Below, piece by piece: positions 26,816 through 35,405 of a stretch of 64,000 nucleotides of DNA (the stretch's first letter is position 1; every line of letters starts with the position of its first letter). Source of the stretch: JANQIO01 sp036351375 (GTDB lineage: Bacteria; Pseudomonadota; Gammaproteobacteria; Pseudomonadales; Halieaceae); NCBI GenBank assembly GCA_036351375.1, contig JAZBOY010000245.1:9834-73833 (forward strand), read 5' to 3'. The position numbers were made by a program, and so were the translations under genes. Below the pieces are notes generated by a model. That model saw nothing but the letters and a program-made list of their open reading frames with translations. It ran no database searches and was not told where the DNA came from.

Positions 26816-27323
26816 AGGAACGGGTTACAGCGCGGCCATAGGTGTTGTCGGAACTTCTGCAGAGCGGCTCTATATTGCAGATCTTATTGTAGATCGTTGC
26901 GATCTGTTGCAAATCGCTGCAAGTACCGCTGGACGTCGCTGCGAAGGCGTAAGTTGCTTTGCACAGGAAGGGACTAGCAATAATACCCCTTTTTTTGCTC
27001 AAGTAAACCATAGGATTCGCTCCTAAGCCCCTGTAAACTCGAAACAACTCGGGTGCACTGCTACCTGCCCGGGCGGCTCCCATGGGGATGGGAATCGCGG
27101 GTAAAGCGGTGCTTTTCGCGTTGTTGTGTGACACGGCACCAGAAACGCGCAAGACAGATTGCGCAGAACGCGTTCACAACGGCAGAATCCCGGATAATAA
27201 ACAGGGTGGCGCGGCCCCGGCTGCAGCCACGTGCTTGTGCTTGTACGGGTGGGGACCCGGCGGCACAGGCTACGCCTTCAGACCAATGATAATGAGCCGA
27301 TCCAGTCGGCCGGGATTGAAAAC
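26816..27323. other. 508-bp region with an iterated short motif, no gene seen
   Basis: The stretch 26874-26923 holds about four imperfect iterations, 10-12 bp apart, of ttgcagatc-like words (ttgcagatc, ttgtagatc, ttgcgatc, ttgcaaatc). An AT-rich patch with a run of T residues at about 26989-26996 follows. No protein frame with coding character and no riboswitch consensus was found. The promoter for the lipoprotein gene should be here. Confidence 0.5.
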
Positions 27324-29822
27324 ATGACGGAATTGCGGAAGTTCAGCTTTATCAAGCTCGTCCTTACGGGGCTTTTCCTGGCGGCAGTCAGCGCCTGCGG
27401 TGGCGGTGGCAGCGGGCCTGGTTTTATCGGCGGTGGTCCCAACGACCCCGGCGGTGGTGGCGGCGGAACACTCACCATTGCCCTTACCGATACCAGTGGC
27501 AACCCGACTTCTACAATCAGCGACGCAAGCCCGGGCGTCATTACCGTGAGCTTCACTGGTGGTGCGGGAGCGCTTGTTAATGTCACCACGACGGCTGGAG
27601 CCATTTCACCCAGCTCTGGTCTCACAAATGAAGACGGTGTTGCCTCCTTTGTACTTGAGGCCAATCAAGGGTCCGGTGCTGGTCAGGTAACCGCGACTGT
27701 CGATGACGTCAGCGCCTTCCTTAATTTCGAAATTCAATCCGTAAACCAGGGTAATAATGTTCTTGTCCTGGCACTGACCGACAGCTCCGGCGACCCGACA
27801 GAAAACATCACCGATATCAGCCCTGCGACTCTGACCGTTAACGCCACAGACGCTTTCGGCCAACCCGTAGCCAATCAGATTGTGACTGCTTCAGCCACAA
27901 TCGGTGTCATTGCCCCAGCTTCGGGCACAGCTTTGACCGACCTCAATGGTGTTGCCACTTTTACACTTGGGTCCGACGGCACGCTTGGCGCGGGAACTGT
28001 CACCGCCACACTTGGCGGCGTGTCGAGCTCGCTGAATTACCAGATCGGCGAGGCAAATCTGCGGATCGGGCGCTTCGAAGGCGGCAATTTTATTGAAGGC
28101 GAAATACAGGCCGGGGCCACTTCGCTGCCCGCTGCCGGTTCCACTTCACTGTCAGTAACGGTGACTGAAGGGGATGGCACTCCTGTATCGTCTGTGGTTC
28201 CGGTTCAATTCACCAGTGGCTGCGCGAGTCTCGAGCCGCCTCTGGCAGAGCTCAATTCCACGGTGAACACGATCAACGGTGTCGCTACCGCGACCTTCAC
28301 CGCGGATGGCTGCACCGGCTCCGATACGGTGACGGCAGCAATCGTCCAGGGCAACACGCAAACAGCGACAGTAACGCTCTCTATTGCAACTGCCGATGTG
28401 AATTCAATCGCTTTCCTTGATGCCGTACCCCAAACCATCGCGTTGCAAGGCACTGGCGGTGCAGGCCGTCTCGAAACTGCCGAGGTGTCGTTCCAGGTGC
28501 TGGACACGACGGGTGCGCCCGCAGCTGGTATCGACGTCGACTTTTCACTTTCAACCACCATCGGCGGGCTCGGGCTAACCAACCCCTCAGCCACTACCAA
28601 CGAGCAAGGTATTGCTAGAGCGATTGTGCAGTCTGGCAACGTGTCGACCTCAGTCCGCGTCACTGCGACTCTTCTGGTCGGAGGCACCACGCTAAGTACT
28701 GTGTCCGATCGATTGATTGTTAGTACCGGCCTACCGGATCAAAACTCCGTATCTATGGGCCCGGAAACCGGTAACCCTGGAGGCTTGGACGTTGACGGCG
28801 TCACCACAGAAGTCACCGTACGTATGGCCGACAAGTTCAATAACCCGGTACCCAACGGGACGGTAGCCTTCTTCACCACTGAGTACGGCTCGATCCAGGA
28901 CAGCTGCGAGCTGGCCGGCGGTGCCTGCTCTGTGACGTGGACCAGCCAGGCACCGAGATTCCCTTTGCTTGCCAACGACACCGGGGACGACGGCGCTATC
29001 TCCACGATTTTCAACCGCGACTGCCCGGATTACGCTGGTGCCCCGGCACGTGGGCGTCCCTGCCCAAGCTACCTTGGCCCCATCTCTGCGGCCCGCAGTG
29101 CCATCACGGTGATCGCTGTTGGTGAAGAGGCGTTCATCGATACCAATGGCAACGGGCTCTACGATGTGGGTGAGCAGTTCGAAGACTTGCCGGAAGCGTT
29201 CCTCGACAAGAACGACAACGGGATCTTCGACAACCGGCCACCATTCTGTACGCCGGATACCACAACCGATCCAGGTCGCGAGTGCGCGGAAGGTCTTGAG
29301 GAAATTTTCTTCGACTTCAATGAAAACGGTGTGTACGACGAGGCCAACGGCATCTACAACGGCTCGCTGTGCCCTCTTGAATTGGAGGCTACTGGCCAGT
29401 GCACGCGAGAACTGCTGCACGTGCGCGATACTGCTATTATCGCCATGAGCTCCAACGATGCCTTTGGAGCAAATATTGCACTCTACGAGCGGCCCGCCGG
29501 CGGAGGTCTGTTGCAGATCGTGGACACTATCTTCATGGAGGGCGGTGGCGAAGACCGGCAATACCTTGTTGCTGTGTCGGACGATTTCAACCATCCGCCC
29601 CCTGCGCAGTCGACAGTGGCCATTTCAGCAGAGGGCTGTGAGCTCATTTCCAACGATGTGACGGTACCCAATACAACGAACCCGGCCGCCTTCCTGGTGG
29701 GCTTCACGGTTGTTAATCAGAGTGACAATACTGCAAACCTCGATGGCTCTGTAACGATCACACTCACCGCTGGCGGTGTTACAAAGCCGCTTAGCATTCC
29801 CTGCACCGACGAGGCTGGCTAA
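27324..29822 (+). CDS. Large lipoprotein with Ig-like (Big-type) repeats and calcium-binding-like loops
   Basis: From the ATG at 27324 the product has 832 residues. A lipoprotein signal (FIKLVLTGLFLAAVSAC) gives lipid-modified Cys25, followed by a Gly-rich tether. At least three to four Ig-like repeats of about 90-100 residues follow, each with a xLxLTDxSGxPT opening and an xxDxxGVATFxL closing typical of invasin/Big_1-type domains. Residues about 604-680 contain Asp/Asn-rich loops of EF-hand or dockerin style (DTNGNGLYD, DKNDNGIFD, DFNENGVYD) and several cysteine pairs. It is probably a surface adhesin or matrix protein; the ligand is unknown. GC and codon use are slightly lower than neighbouring genes. 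Confidence 0.8.
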   Translation: MTELRKFSFIKLVLTGLFLAAVSACGGGGSGPGFIGGGPNDPGGGGGGTLTIALTDTSGNPTSTISDASPGVITVSFTGGAGALVNVTTTAGAISPSSGLTNEDGVASFVLEANQGSGAGQVTATVDDVSAFLNFEIQSVNQGNNVLVLALTDSSGDPTENITDISPATLTVNATDAFGQPVANQIVTASATIGVIAPASGTALTDLNGVATFTLGSDGTLGAGTVTATLGGVSSSLNYQIGEANLRIGRFEGGNFIEGEIQAGATSLPAAGSTSLSVTVTEGDGTPVSSVVPVQFTSGCASLEPPLAELNSTVNTINGVATATFTADGCTGSDTVTAAIVQGNTQTATVTLSIATADVNSIAFLDAVPQTIALQGTGGAGRLETAEVSFQVLDTTGAPAAGIDVDFSLSTTIGGLGLTNPSATTNEQGIARAIVQSGNVSTSVRVTATLLVGGTTLSTVSDRLIVSTGLPDQNSVSMGPETGNPGGLDVDGVTTEVTVRMADKFNNPVPNGTVAFFTTEYGSIQDSCELAGGACSVTWTSQAPRFPLLANDTGDDGAISTIFNRDCPDYAGAPARGRPCPSYLGPISAARSAITVIAVGEEAFIDTNGNGLYDVGEQFEDLPEAFLDKNDNGIFDNRPPFCTPDTTTDPGRECAEGLEEIFFDFNENGVYDEANGIYNGSLCPLELEATGQCTRELLHVRDTAIIAMSSNDAFGANIALYERPAGGGLLQIVDTIFMEGGGEDRQYLVAVSDDFNHPPPAQSTVAISAEGCELISNDVTVPNTTNPAAFLVGFTVVNQSDNTANLDGSVTITLTAGGVTKPLSIPCTDEAG

Positions 29823-29832
29823 AAGTAAAAGC

Positions 29833-29860
29833 AAAGCGGGCGCTGCCCGCTTTTCTTTTA
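29833..29860 (+). terminator. Rho-independent terminator of the lipoprotein gene
   Basis: A perfect 9-bp stem aaagcgggc/gcccgcttt with a gct loop, followed by ttcttttta-like T-rich sequence, starting ten bases after the stop codon. Confidence 0.9.
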
Positions 29861-29935
29861 GTAGTGAAACTACAAACTAATAGGCTATAGTTTTATATCA
29901 TCAGCATGTCGATCTCCCGAGGAACTATTTGAGCC

Positions 29936-31186
29936 ATGCCAAAGTGTCCCCTTGTAGACCTCACCGATCCTGACTCTTTCAAGGGTGGGATGCCTCGCCA
30001 AACTTTCAGCTACCTGCGCCGGGAAGAACCCGTGTACTGGCATGAGGACCCGGTCCAGGGGCGCGGCTTCTGGGCAGTTACACGCCAGGCTGACCTCGAC
30101 TACATCTCCAAGAATCCGCAGATTTTTTCCTCCGAGGTAGAAACCTGCTTCCTGCATGAGCACGACGAGGAAACCCTGCCATTGTTGCAGCTTCAGATCA
30201 TCAACATGGACCCACCCAAGCACCTCAAGTACCGGCGGCTGGTGCGCAATGCCTTCACGCCGAAGGCGGTGGATTCCTACGAGGCCCGGTTTCGGGAGGT
30301 GGCGCGTGAGATCGTCTCCGAGGCGGTCGAGGGTGGTCGCTGCGAATTCGTCGAGGATGTGGCCGCCGAGCTGCCGCTGATCGCGATTTGCGAGCTGATG
30401 GGCGTGCCGCTGGACAAGCGCCGGCGCATTTTCGAGCTCACCAATATCATGATCGGCATGGATGACCCGGAGCTTGCCACTACCCAGGACGAGGGCATGA
30501 TGGCGATGATGGAGATGTTCGGGATCGCCCAGGAGCTGGCGGCGGAGCACCGGGCCAATCCGCAGGACGATATCGTCAACGTGTTGCTCACCGGCACGGT
30601 CGAAGACGAGCCGCTCACGGATGACGAATTCTGCTACTTCTTCCTGATGCTGATCGTGGCCGGCAACGAGACGACCCGAACCGTGACCAGCCACGGCATG
30701 CGCCTGCTGATGGAGACCGACCAGTACCAGTCCCTGCAGGATCACCCGGAACAGCTGGAAGGCGCCATCGAGGAGTTCCTGCGCTACAACCCGGCGGTGA
30801 TCGCCTTCCGGCGTACCGCGGTGGAGGATGCTGAAATCGGCGGGCAGAGGATCAGCAAGGGCGACAAGGTCCACATGTTCTATGGCGCTGCCAGTGCCGA
30901 TGAGGCGGTATTCGAAGACGGCGACCGCTTTGACATTACCCGTGCCGAGCGCGAGGACGTTCGCAACAACCACCGGGCCTTCGGGATCGGCGAGCACTTC
31001 TGCCTGGGTTCCCACCTGGCGCGCCTGGAACTCAGGGTGATATTCGAGGAAATTCTCGGCCGCATTGCCAACCCGCAGTTCGACGGCGAGATCCGCTGGC
31101 TGCGCTCAAACTTCATCAACGGCATAAAGTCCATGCCCATTCGCTTTGACGTACTGCCCGCCAGCGGAGAGCATACGGGAAGCTAG
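29936..31186 (+). CDS. Cytochrome P450 monooxygenase
   Basis: Encodes 416 residues, a soluble bacterial class I P450. The I-helix motif is AGNETTR starting at Ala242, the K-helix ExxR is in EEFLRYNP, and the heme-binding loop is FGIGEHFCLGSHLA with ligand Cys356. NMDPPKHLKYRRLVRNAFTP is the usual C-helix region. The pattern resembles CYP124/125/142-type enzymes that hydroxylate sterol side chains or terpenoids, but the substrate is not determined. No ferredoxin gene is adjacent. It leads a cluster with an oxidoreductase, a GST-like gene and a SnoaL-like gene. Confidence 0.93.
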   Translation: MPKCPLVDLTDPDSFKGGMPRQTFSYLRREEPVYWHEDPVQGRGFWAVTRQADLDYISKNPQIFSSEVETCFLHEHDEETLPLLQLQIINMDPPKHLKYRRLVRNAFTPKAVDSYEARFREVAREIVSEAVEGGRCEFVEDVAAELPLIAICELMGVPLDKRRRIFELTNIMIGMDDPELATTQDEGMMAMMEMFGIAQELAAEHRANPQDDIVNVLLTGTVEDEPLTDDEFCYFFLMLIVAGNETTRTVTSHGMRLLMETDQYQSLQDHPEQLEGAIEEFLRYNPAVIAFRRTAVEDAEIGGQRISKGDKVHMFYGAASADEAVFEDGDRFDITRAEREDVRNNHRAFGIGEHFCLGSHLARLELRVIFEEILGRIANPQFDGEIRWLRSNFINGIKSMPIRFDVLPASGEHTGS

Positions 31187-31210
31187 CCAGTTACCTGAGG
31201 GGTCAGCCCG

Positions 31211-32191
31211 ATGCGCGCCATTGCCATTTCAGAACCCGGCGGCCCCGAGGTTCTCGGTCTCACTGAACTGCCGGAGCCGAGCCCGGGACCGGGCGAGGTG
31301 CTCATCAAGGTCCACGCCGCGGGCATCAATCGCGCCGATATCGTGCAACGCCAGGGCTTCTACCCGCCACCGCCGGGCGCCCCGGAAACACCAGGCCTGG
31401 AAGTGGCAGGCACCGTCGCAGCCACCGGCGAGGGTGTTGACGACTGGTCAGAAGGCGACCGCGTCTGCGCGCTGCTTTCCGGTGGCGGCTACGCGGAACT
31501 GGCACTGGCCGCTGCCGCGGAATGCCTGCCGATCCCCGATGAAATGAGTATCGAAGAGGCCGCCGGCCTGCCTGAGACCGTGCTCACGGTATGGTCAAAC
31601 GTGATGCAACGGGCGGCTATCCAGCCCGGTGAGAGCTTCCTGGTCCACGGCGGCAGCAGTGGTATCGGGACGTCGGCCATCCAGATGCTGACCGCCTACG
31701 GCTGCCCGGTCTATGCCACCGCCGGCTCAGCGGAAAAGGTTGAAGTCTGCGAAGCCCTCGGCGCGCGTTTGTGCGTCAATTACCGCGAGCAGGACTTTGT
31801 CGAGGCGATCAAGGCCGACACCGATGGCCGCGGGGTCGATGTGATTCTGGACATGGTGGGTGGCGATTACGTCGACCGCAATATCCAGCTGGCTGCCGTG
31901 AACGGCCGCATCGTCAATATTGCCTACCTGCAGGGTTCGCAGGTCAGCGCCAACCTGATGCCGGTAATGCTCAAGCGCCTGGTATTGACCGGGTCCACGC
32001 TGCGAGCGCGCGAGCAGGCGTTCAAGGCGGCGCTGGTAGCTGAGGTGCGCGACAAGGCCTGGCCGTGGCTGGATGACGGTCGCTTGCAGCCCATCATTCA
32101 CCAGGTGTTTTCCTTCGCAGAGGCCAGCGAGGCGCACCGGGTGATGGAATCCAGCCGCCATATCGGCAAACTGATCCTTAGCTGGGAGTAG
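31211..32191 (+). CDS. NAD(P)H:quinone oxidoreductase, medium-chain zinc-independent (PIG3-like)
   Basis: Encodes 326 residues of the MDR superfamily. The N-terminal GroES-like domain (GEVLIKVHAAGINRADIVQRQG) lacks structural zinc cysteines, as in quinone oxidoreductases. The Rossmann domain has VHGGSSGIGTSAIQML. FYPPPPGAPETPGLEVAG is typical of the TP53I3/PIG3 group. It probably reduces quinones or enones with NADPH. Spaced 24 bases from the P450 gene. Confidence 0.92.
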   Translation: MRAIAISEPGGPEVLGLTELPEPSPGPGEVLIKVHAAGINRADIVQRQGFYPPPPGAPETPGLEVAGTVAATGEGVDDWSEGDRVCALLSGGGYAELALAAAAECLPIPDEMSIEEAAGLPETVLTVWSNVMQRAAIQPGESFLVHGGSSGIGTSAIQMLTAYGCPVYATAGSAEKVEVCEALGARLCVNYREQDFVEAIKADTDGRGVDVILDMVGGDYVDRNIQLAAVNGRIVNIAYLQGSQVSANLMPVMLKRLVLTGSTLRAREQAFKAALVAEVRDKAWPWLDDGRLQPIIHQVFSFAEASEAHRVMESSRHIGKLILSWE

Positions 32192-32195
32192 GGCG

Positions 32196-32960
32196 CTGGA
32201 TTACCTCAGCATCGACGAGGCAAGGCGCAGCCCGGGGCTGCGCCTTGTGCTCACGGCGGGCATGCCCGGGCCCTGGGGCGAAGCCATCAAATCGGTCCTG
32301 GCGATCAAGCAGCTGGAGTTTGTTGCGGCTGCCCAGGAAGCCGGCGGAGAGAACAACGCCCTGGTCGACTGGACCGGCCAGGCCAGCGCACCGGTGCTGG
32401 CCTGGAACGACGAGCCGCCGCGCATTACCTGGCTGGCGCAGCTGGAACTAGCAGAGGCCCTGGCGCCGCAGCAGCCCCTGCTGGGGTGGAGCCCCAGGCT
32501 TCGAGCGCAGGTGGTAGGCATCTGCCACGCGCTGGCAGGACAGGATGGCCTCGGCTGGAATCGCCGCACCCAGTTGACCGGCATGGTCATCAGCCGCGGT
32601 GAGGCGCCACCTTATATGCAACGCATGGCCGACCGCTACGGCTATTCCGAAGCAGCCTATGCCGCTGCCGAGGACAAGCTGGTGGCAACGCTTGAATGGC
32701 TGCGAGAGTGCCTGGCAGCCCAGAGCGGCGTCGATAGCGACTACCTGGTGGGCACGGAGCTGAGTGCCGCGGACCTCTACCTCGCCAATTTTCTCGGCAT
32801 GCTGGACCCGTTGCCGGAGTCCATGAACCCCATGCCGCCGCAGATGCGCGGCGCCTACAGCTATCGCACGGAGGCGCTGGAAGCCGCCTTGGACCCGCTG
32901 CTTCTCCAGCACCGTGAGCGGGTGTACCAGCGACACATCAAAACTCCACTGGACTTCTAG
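32196..32960 (+). CDS. Glutathione S-transferase-like protein with apparent CTG start
   Basis: The reading frame encodes a GST-like protein whose C-terminal helical domain is clear (about the last 110 residues, with DYLVGTELSAADLYLANFLG). The first ATG/GTG choice, GTG 32247, would cut off the conserved-looking segment DYLSIDEARRSPGLRLVLT. The frame is open upstream and a CTG at 32196, just after gggagtaggg, would restore it and give about 254 residues. I therefore place the start there, tentatively. It lies five bases after the quinone oxidoreductase stop. Function is probably detoxification or a step in the local catabolic cluster. Confidence 0.7.
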   Translation: MDYLSIDEARRSPGLRLVLTAGMPGPWGEAIKSVLAIKQLEFVAAAQEAGGENNALVDWTGQASAPVLAWNDEPPRITWLAQLELAEALAPQQPLLGWSPRLRAQVVGICHALAGQDGLGWNRRTQLTGMVISRGEAPPYMQRMADRYGYSEAAYAAAEDKLVATLEWLRECLAAQSGVDSDYLVGTELSAADLYLANFLGMLDPLPESMNPMPPQMRGAYSYRTEALEAALDPLLLQHRERVYQRHIKTPLDF

Positions 32961-32972
32961 GAACCGAGCAGC

Positions 32973-33425
32973 ATGCTTTCACAACAGGAAATATCCGACC
33001 GGCTTGAGATTGAAGATCTCTGCTATCGCTACGCTGACCTGATCGACGGCAAGCGCTTTGATGAGCTGGCAAGCGAGGTCTTCACCGAGGATGCGCACAT
33101 TGATTACAGCGTGTTCGGGGGCAGTGTGGGCGGCGTCGGCGAAACCATCGACTTTCTCAAGCAGGCCCTGACGGAGGCCGCCTTCCCGGCCCACCAGCAC
33201 CTCAATGCCAATATCCGCATCGAGCTGGCCGGTGATGAGGCGCGGGGTCGGGTGATGTGCTTCAACCCACAGGAAATGAGCCTTCCCGGCGGCGGCACAC
33301 AGCTCTTTATGCTGGGCTTGTGGTACGTGGATCGCTACCGCCGCACCGATGCAGGCTGGCGTATCGCCTCGCGTGTCGAAGAAAAGAGCTGGGTATTCAA
33401 CACCCCGGATTTCATGTCGCTATAG
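32973..33425 (+). CDS. SnoaL/NTF2-like protein
   Basis: Encodes 150 residues with the cone-shaped NTF2 fold signature: IEDLCYRYADLIDGKRFDEL, VFTEDAHIDYS, HQHLNANIRIEL and WRIASRVEEKSWVF. The family covers dehydratases, isomerases and binding proteins, often acting on sterol- or polyketide-like substrates. It is 12 bases after the GST-like gene and ends the cluster started by the P450. Confidence 0.85.
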   Translation: MLSQQEISDRLEIEDLCYRYADLIDGKRFDELASEVFTEDAHIDYSVFGGSVGGVGETIDFLKQALTEAAFPAHQHLNANIRIELAGDEARGRVMCFNPQEMSLPGGGTQLFMLGLWYVDRYRRTDAGWRIASRVEEKSWVFNTPDFMSL

Positions 33426-33527
33426 CTTGATTGGCGGCCGCGCACTGCCTGCGGGCCGCTGAGCTTGTCCAGGTTTTGACCGGGTTTTTGGTGGGAGTGA
33501 GGTCCCGGAGAAGAGAGACCTTTGCCG

Positions 33528-34028
33528 TCAGGCGACGCGAGTGTCTTCCTTCCAGCTGCTGATACTGGCCAGGTCCAGGCGGCTGACGCAGTCACCCAGG
33601 CACTCCTCAAGCTGGGTGATGGATTCCTCACCCACCTGCTGCAGATAGAAGCCACGCACCTCATCGACGGCTTCGGCGCTGTCGCGCATCAGGTCCAGGC
33701 CGCGTTGGGTGGGGCGAATTTTCTTGGCGCGGCGATCGCTGCCATCGATGTCGCGCACAATATAGCCAATGCGCTCCATCTCCTTGAGCATCTTGCCCAT
33801 CGCCTGCTGTGTCACGTGGGCCCGTTCTGCAAGCTCCGTGACGCGTACGGCGCCCTCGCTGAGGTTGGCAAACACGGTGAAGTGGGAGGGCCGGATGAGC
33901 GGGTGCCCCCGCTCGTGCAGCAGGTCCATTACGCGGCGCTCGTAATCGCGGCCAAACTCCAGCAGGAGGCGGCCCAGGTTGATGGACAAGCGCGGTTTTC
34001 GTCCCGATGATGCGACTTCCGTAGTCAT
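33528..34028 (-). CDS. MarR-family transcriptional regulator
   Basis: Encodes 166 residues with a winged helix-turn-helix: VTELAERAHVTQQAMGKMLK is the recognition helix region and YIVRDIDGSDRRAKKIRP the wing. Such regulators bind short palindromes as dimers and respond to phenolic or other small molecules. It converges on the P450 cluster and is divergent from the exonuclease gene, so it could control itself or neighbours. Confidence 0.92.
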   Translation of the reverse strand: MTTEVASSGRKPRLSINLGRLLLEFGRDYERRVMDLLHERGHPLIRPSHFTVFANLSEGAVRVTELAERAHVTQQAMGKMLKEMERIGYIVRDIDGSDRRAKKIRPTQRGLDLMRDSAEAVDEVRGFYLQQVGEESITQLEECLGDCVSRLDLASISSWKEDTRVA

Positions 34029-34040
34029 AGTTTTACCCCT

Positions 34041-34058
34041 GAAGACTTACCTGTCTTC
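34041..34058. promoter_or_regulatory. Candidate MarR operator
   Basis: Inverted repeat gaagac-ttacct-gtcttc, 13 bases upstream of the marR start, a typical place for autoregulation. Confidence 0.4.
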
Positions 34059-34196
34059 CAGTTAGTCGTGCTTGTGCGCACGAATTGTTAGTTATTAGTC
34101 AGCTTAAATAGGATAGCCGGTTTTGCCAACTCCCGGTGCGCAGCATGCTTGCGGCGCGGTATGATGCGCCGCTTTGCGGTTCTTTCCGGGGTTTCC

Positions 34197-34979
34197 ATGG
34201 CAAAAATCATTACCTGTAACACCAATGGCATTCGCGCCGCCGCCCGCAAGGGCTTCTTCGACTGGCTGGCGAAACAGGACGCCGACGTGGTCTGTATCCA
34301 GGAGACCAAGGCCCAGGTGCACCAGTTGGAAGACCCGGTCTTTCACCCGGAGGGCTACCACTGCACCTACAACGACGCCATCAAGCCCGGCTATAGCGGC
34401 ACCGCAGTCTACTCCCGCGTCAAACCCCGAAAAATCACCACGGCGCTGGGCTGGGAGCCCCTGGACGGCGAGGGGCGCTACATCCAGGCTGATTACAATC
34501 GCTTCAGCGTGATCTCCCTGTACCTGCCCTCCGGCTCCAGCAGCGATGCGGCGCTGCAGAAAAAGTACCGCTTCATGGACCAGTTCTACGAGCATCTGCG
34601 GGTCCTGCGCCGCAAGCGCCGGGAGTTCGTGATCTGTGCCGACTGGAATATCTGCCACAAGGAAATTGACCTCAAGAACTGGCGCTCCAACCAGAAGAAT
34701 TCCGGCTTCCTGCCTGAAGAGCGGGCCTGGCTGGACCGGGTTTACGATGAGCTGGGCTACATCGACTCCTTCCGGCTGGTGAACCCCGACCCGGACCAGT
34801 ACACCTGGTGGTCGAACCGGGGCCAGGCCTGGGCCAAGAACGTGGGCTGGCGCCTGGACTACCAGATGATCACGCCGGGGCTCAAAAACCGCGTGGTCAG
34901 CGCCGATATCTACCGCGACGAGCGCTTCTCCGACCACGCGCCGCACACCATGGTGTTTGATTGGCAAATAGACCCCTGA
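34197..34979 (+). CDS. xthA: Exodeoxyribonuclease III
   Basis: Encodes 260 residues from the ATG at 34197 (MAKIITCNTNGIRAA); the frame is open 48 bases further without support. It is an AP endonuclease/exonuclease III: CIQETKAQ contains the metal-binding Glu, FVICADWNICHKEIDLKN the Asp-Trp-Asn catalytic segment, and FSDHAPHTM the catalytic His near the end. It repairs abasic sites. A TATGAT at 34160-34165 may be its -10 box. Confidence 0.95.
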   Translation: MAKIITCNTNGIRAAARKGFFDWLAKQDADVVCIQETKAQVHQLEDPVFHPEGYHCTYNDAIKPGYSGTAVYSRVKPRKITTALGWEPLDGEGRYIQADYNRFSVISLYLPSGSSSDAALQKKYRFMDQFYEHLRVLRRKRREFVICADWNICHKEIDLKNWRSNQKNSGFLPEERAWLDRVYDELGYIDSFRLVNPDPDQYTWWSNRGQAWAKNVGWRLDYQMITPGLKNRVVSADIYRDERFSDHAPHTMVFDWQIDP

Positions 34980-35013
34980 TACATTGTGCGCCCGCTTTCA
35001 TAAGGGTTTTTCC

Positions 35014-35346
35014 ATGAGTCTGTTTGTTGCCAATGCCCACGCCCAGGCGGCGGGCCAGCCGGCCCCCGGTGGCGAGATGTTCCAGATCGTTTTCCTCATC
35101 GGCCTGTTTGTGCTGTTCTACTTCATTGCAATTCGCCCCCAGCGCAAGCGCCAGAAGGAACATGCAGACATGGTCTCAGCCCTGGAGAAGGGCAACGAGG
35201 TCATCACCACCAGCGGCATTCTCGGCAAGATCACGCGGCTGGAGGACAACTTCGTGGTACTGCAGGTGGCTGATAACGTGGAACTGAAGTTTCAGCGTTC
35301 CTATATCAATGCCGTGCTACCCAAGGGGACCCTGAAGTCCATCTAG
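35014..35346 (+). CDS. yajC: Preprotein translocase accessory subunit YajC
   Basis: Encodes 110 residues. One membrane helix (FQIVFLIGLFVLFYFIAI) is followed by the classic RPQRKRQKEH and the GNEVITTSGILGKI domain. YajC associates with SecDF. It usually lies between tgt and secD, but here it is flanked by xthA and a desulfhydrase-like gene, so it may be a relocated or second copy. aaggg precedes the ATG. Confidence 0.93.
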   Translation: MSLFVANAHAQAAGQPAPGGEMFQIVFLIGLFVLFYFIAIRPQRKRQKEHADMVSALEKGNEVITTSGILGKITRLEDNFVVLQVADNVELKFQRSYINAVLPKGTLKSI

Positions 35347-35405
35347 CATTTCCGCCAAGAGTCGAGCTGGCGCGGCTGCCAACGCCGCTGCAGCCCCTGG
35401 AGCGC

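Noticed and set aside
26874..27323. Possible riboswitch upstream of the lipoprotein gene
   Set aside because: No c-di-GMP, cobalamin or TPP consensus core could be found; only short repeated words are present.
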